From Rhodospirillaceae bacterium (GTDB lineage Bacteria; Pseudomonadota; Alphaproteobacteria; UBA8366; GCA-2717185): a stretch of DNA of 5,697 nt. Both the position numbers and the translations under genes were made by a program. Below are positions 5,489 through 5,697 of the stretch, one piece after another (within the stretch, counting starts at the first letter, position 1; every line of letters starts with the position of its first letter). Where the stretch lies: NCBI GenBank assembly GCA_018660965.1, contig JABJJH010000405.1:1-5697 (forward strand), read 5' to 3'. The notes under the pieces are model-generated. The model saw only the letters and a list, made by a program, of their open reading frames with translations, searched no databases and was not told where the DNA came from.

Positions 5489-5697
5489 ATGTCTAAACGT
5501 GTGACAATGCTTTCAGTCGAGGACGCGCTTGCGGCGGCGAAGAGCGTCGGCATCCGTGAATCCATGGCGCCGCTTAGTGTGTATCGGGTGTTGCTGCATA
5601 ATCCGGACCTGGCCAAAGCCATGACCGATCTGTTGGCGAACCTTTTGTTCACGGGCAAGAAGCTCGATGTTCGACTGCGGGAACTCATCATCATGCG
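5489..5697 (+). CDS. Carboxymuconolactone decarboxylase (CMD) family protein, N-terminal part
   Basis: The gene starts at the ATG at 5489 after a G-rich ribosome binding site and runs off the right edge after 69 full codons. The visible part has the layout of the CMD/AhpD-like fold: a short leader, then helices APLSVYRVLLHNPDLAKAMT and LLANLLFTGKKLDVRLRELI, matching the family pattern of an 'HNP.L...' helix followed by 'L...LDVRLREL(V/I)I' that precedes the active-site helix. That later helix, which would carry a CxxC or equivalent residues, is beyond the window, so I cannot tell a peroxidase-like AhpD protein from a gamma-carboxymuconolactone decarboxylase or a protein of unknown function. 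It is divergent from the bactofilin. Confidence 0.75.
   Translation, partial: MSKRVTMLSVEDALAAAKSVGIRESMAPLSVYRVLLHNPDLAKAMTDLLANLLFTGKKLDVRLRELIIM

Noticed and set aside
1..5697. A mobile element, CRISPR array, toxin-antitoxin pair or defence island
   Set aside because: No transposase, integrase, terminal inverted repeats, spaced palindromic repeats or defence-type domains are visible; all complete genes belong to metabolic or cytoskeletal families.

Overview
This is an ordinary-looking, GC-rich bacterial chromosomal segment with six complete protein genes and one gene cut by the right edge. Gene content (a proteobacterial-type KdgK and KDPG aldolase pair, a CaiB/BaiF CoA-transferase, SDR and CMD-type genes, and a short bactofilin) suggests an alphaproteobacterium, perhaps Rhodospirillales-like. 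That placement is a judgement from protein style, not a search. I see no tRNA, rRNA, CRISPR array, insertion sequence, attachment site or phage gene.

Left part (1-2298): a nitroreductase-family flavoprotein reads rightward and meets, tail to tail with overlapping stop codons, a leftward two-gene operon. In transcription order that operon is kdgK (2-keto-3-deoxygluconate kinase) then eda (KDPG aldolase), joined by an ATGA overlap. Together they phosphorylate KDG to KDPG and split it into pyruvate and glyceraldehyde 3-phosphate, the lower Entner-Doudoroff or hexuronate branch. The KdgK C-terminus carries a small pentapeptide tandem repeat.

Middle (2299-2670): a non-coding divergent control region of about 370 bases. 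It holds an 18-base direct repeat in two copies phased at 21 bases, an imperfect inverted repeat near the kdgK start, and a possible 28-codon ORF.

Right part: a family III (CaiB/BaiF) CoA-transferase and an SDR-fold protein lie in the same direction 60 bases apart, probably an operon acting on an unknown acyl-CoA or organic acid. By ungapped motif alignment the SDR lacks the whole classical N-S-Y-K catalytic tetrad, which is the most notable point in the window. Convergent to it is a bactofilin (polymer-forming cytoskeletal protein). Divergent from the bactofilin is the first 69 codons of a carboxymuconolactone decarboxylase-family gene, truncated by the window end.

I found no convincing new multi-gene system. 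The items worth checking are the atypical SDR, the phased repeats and the KdgK tail repeat.
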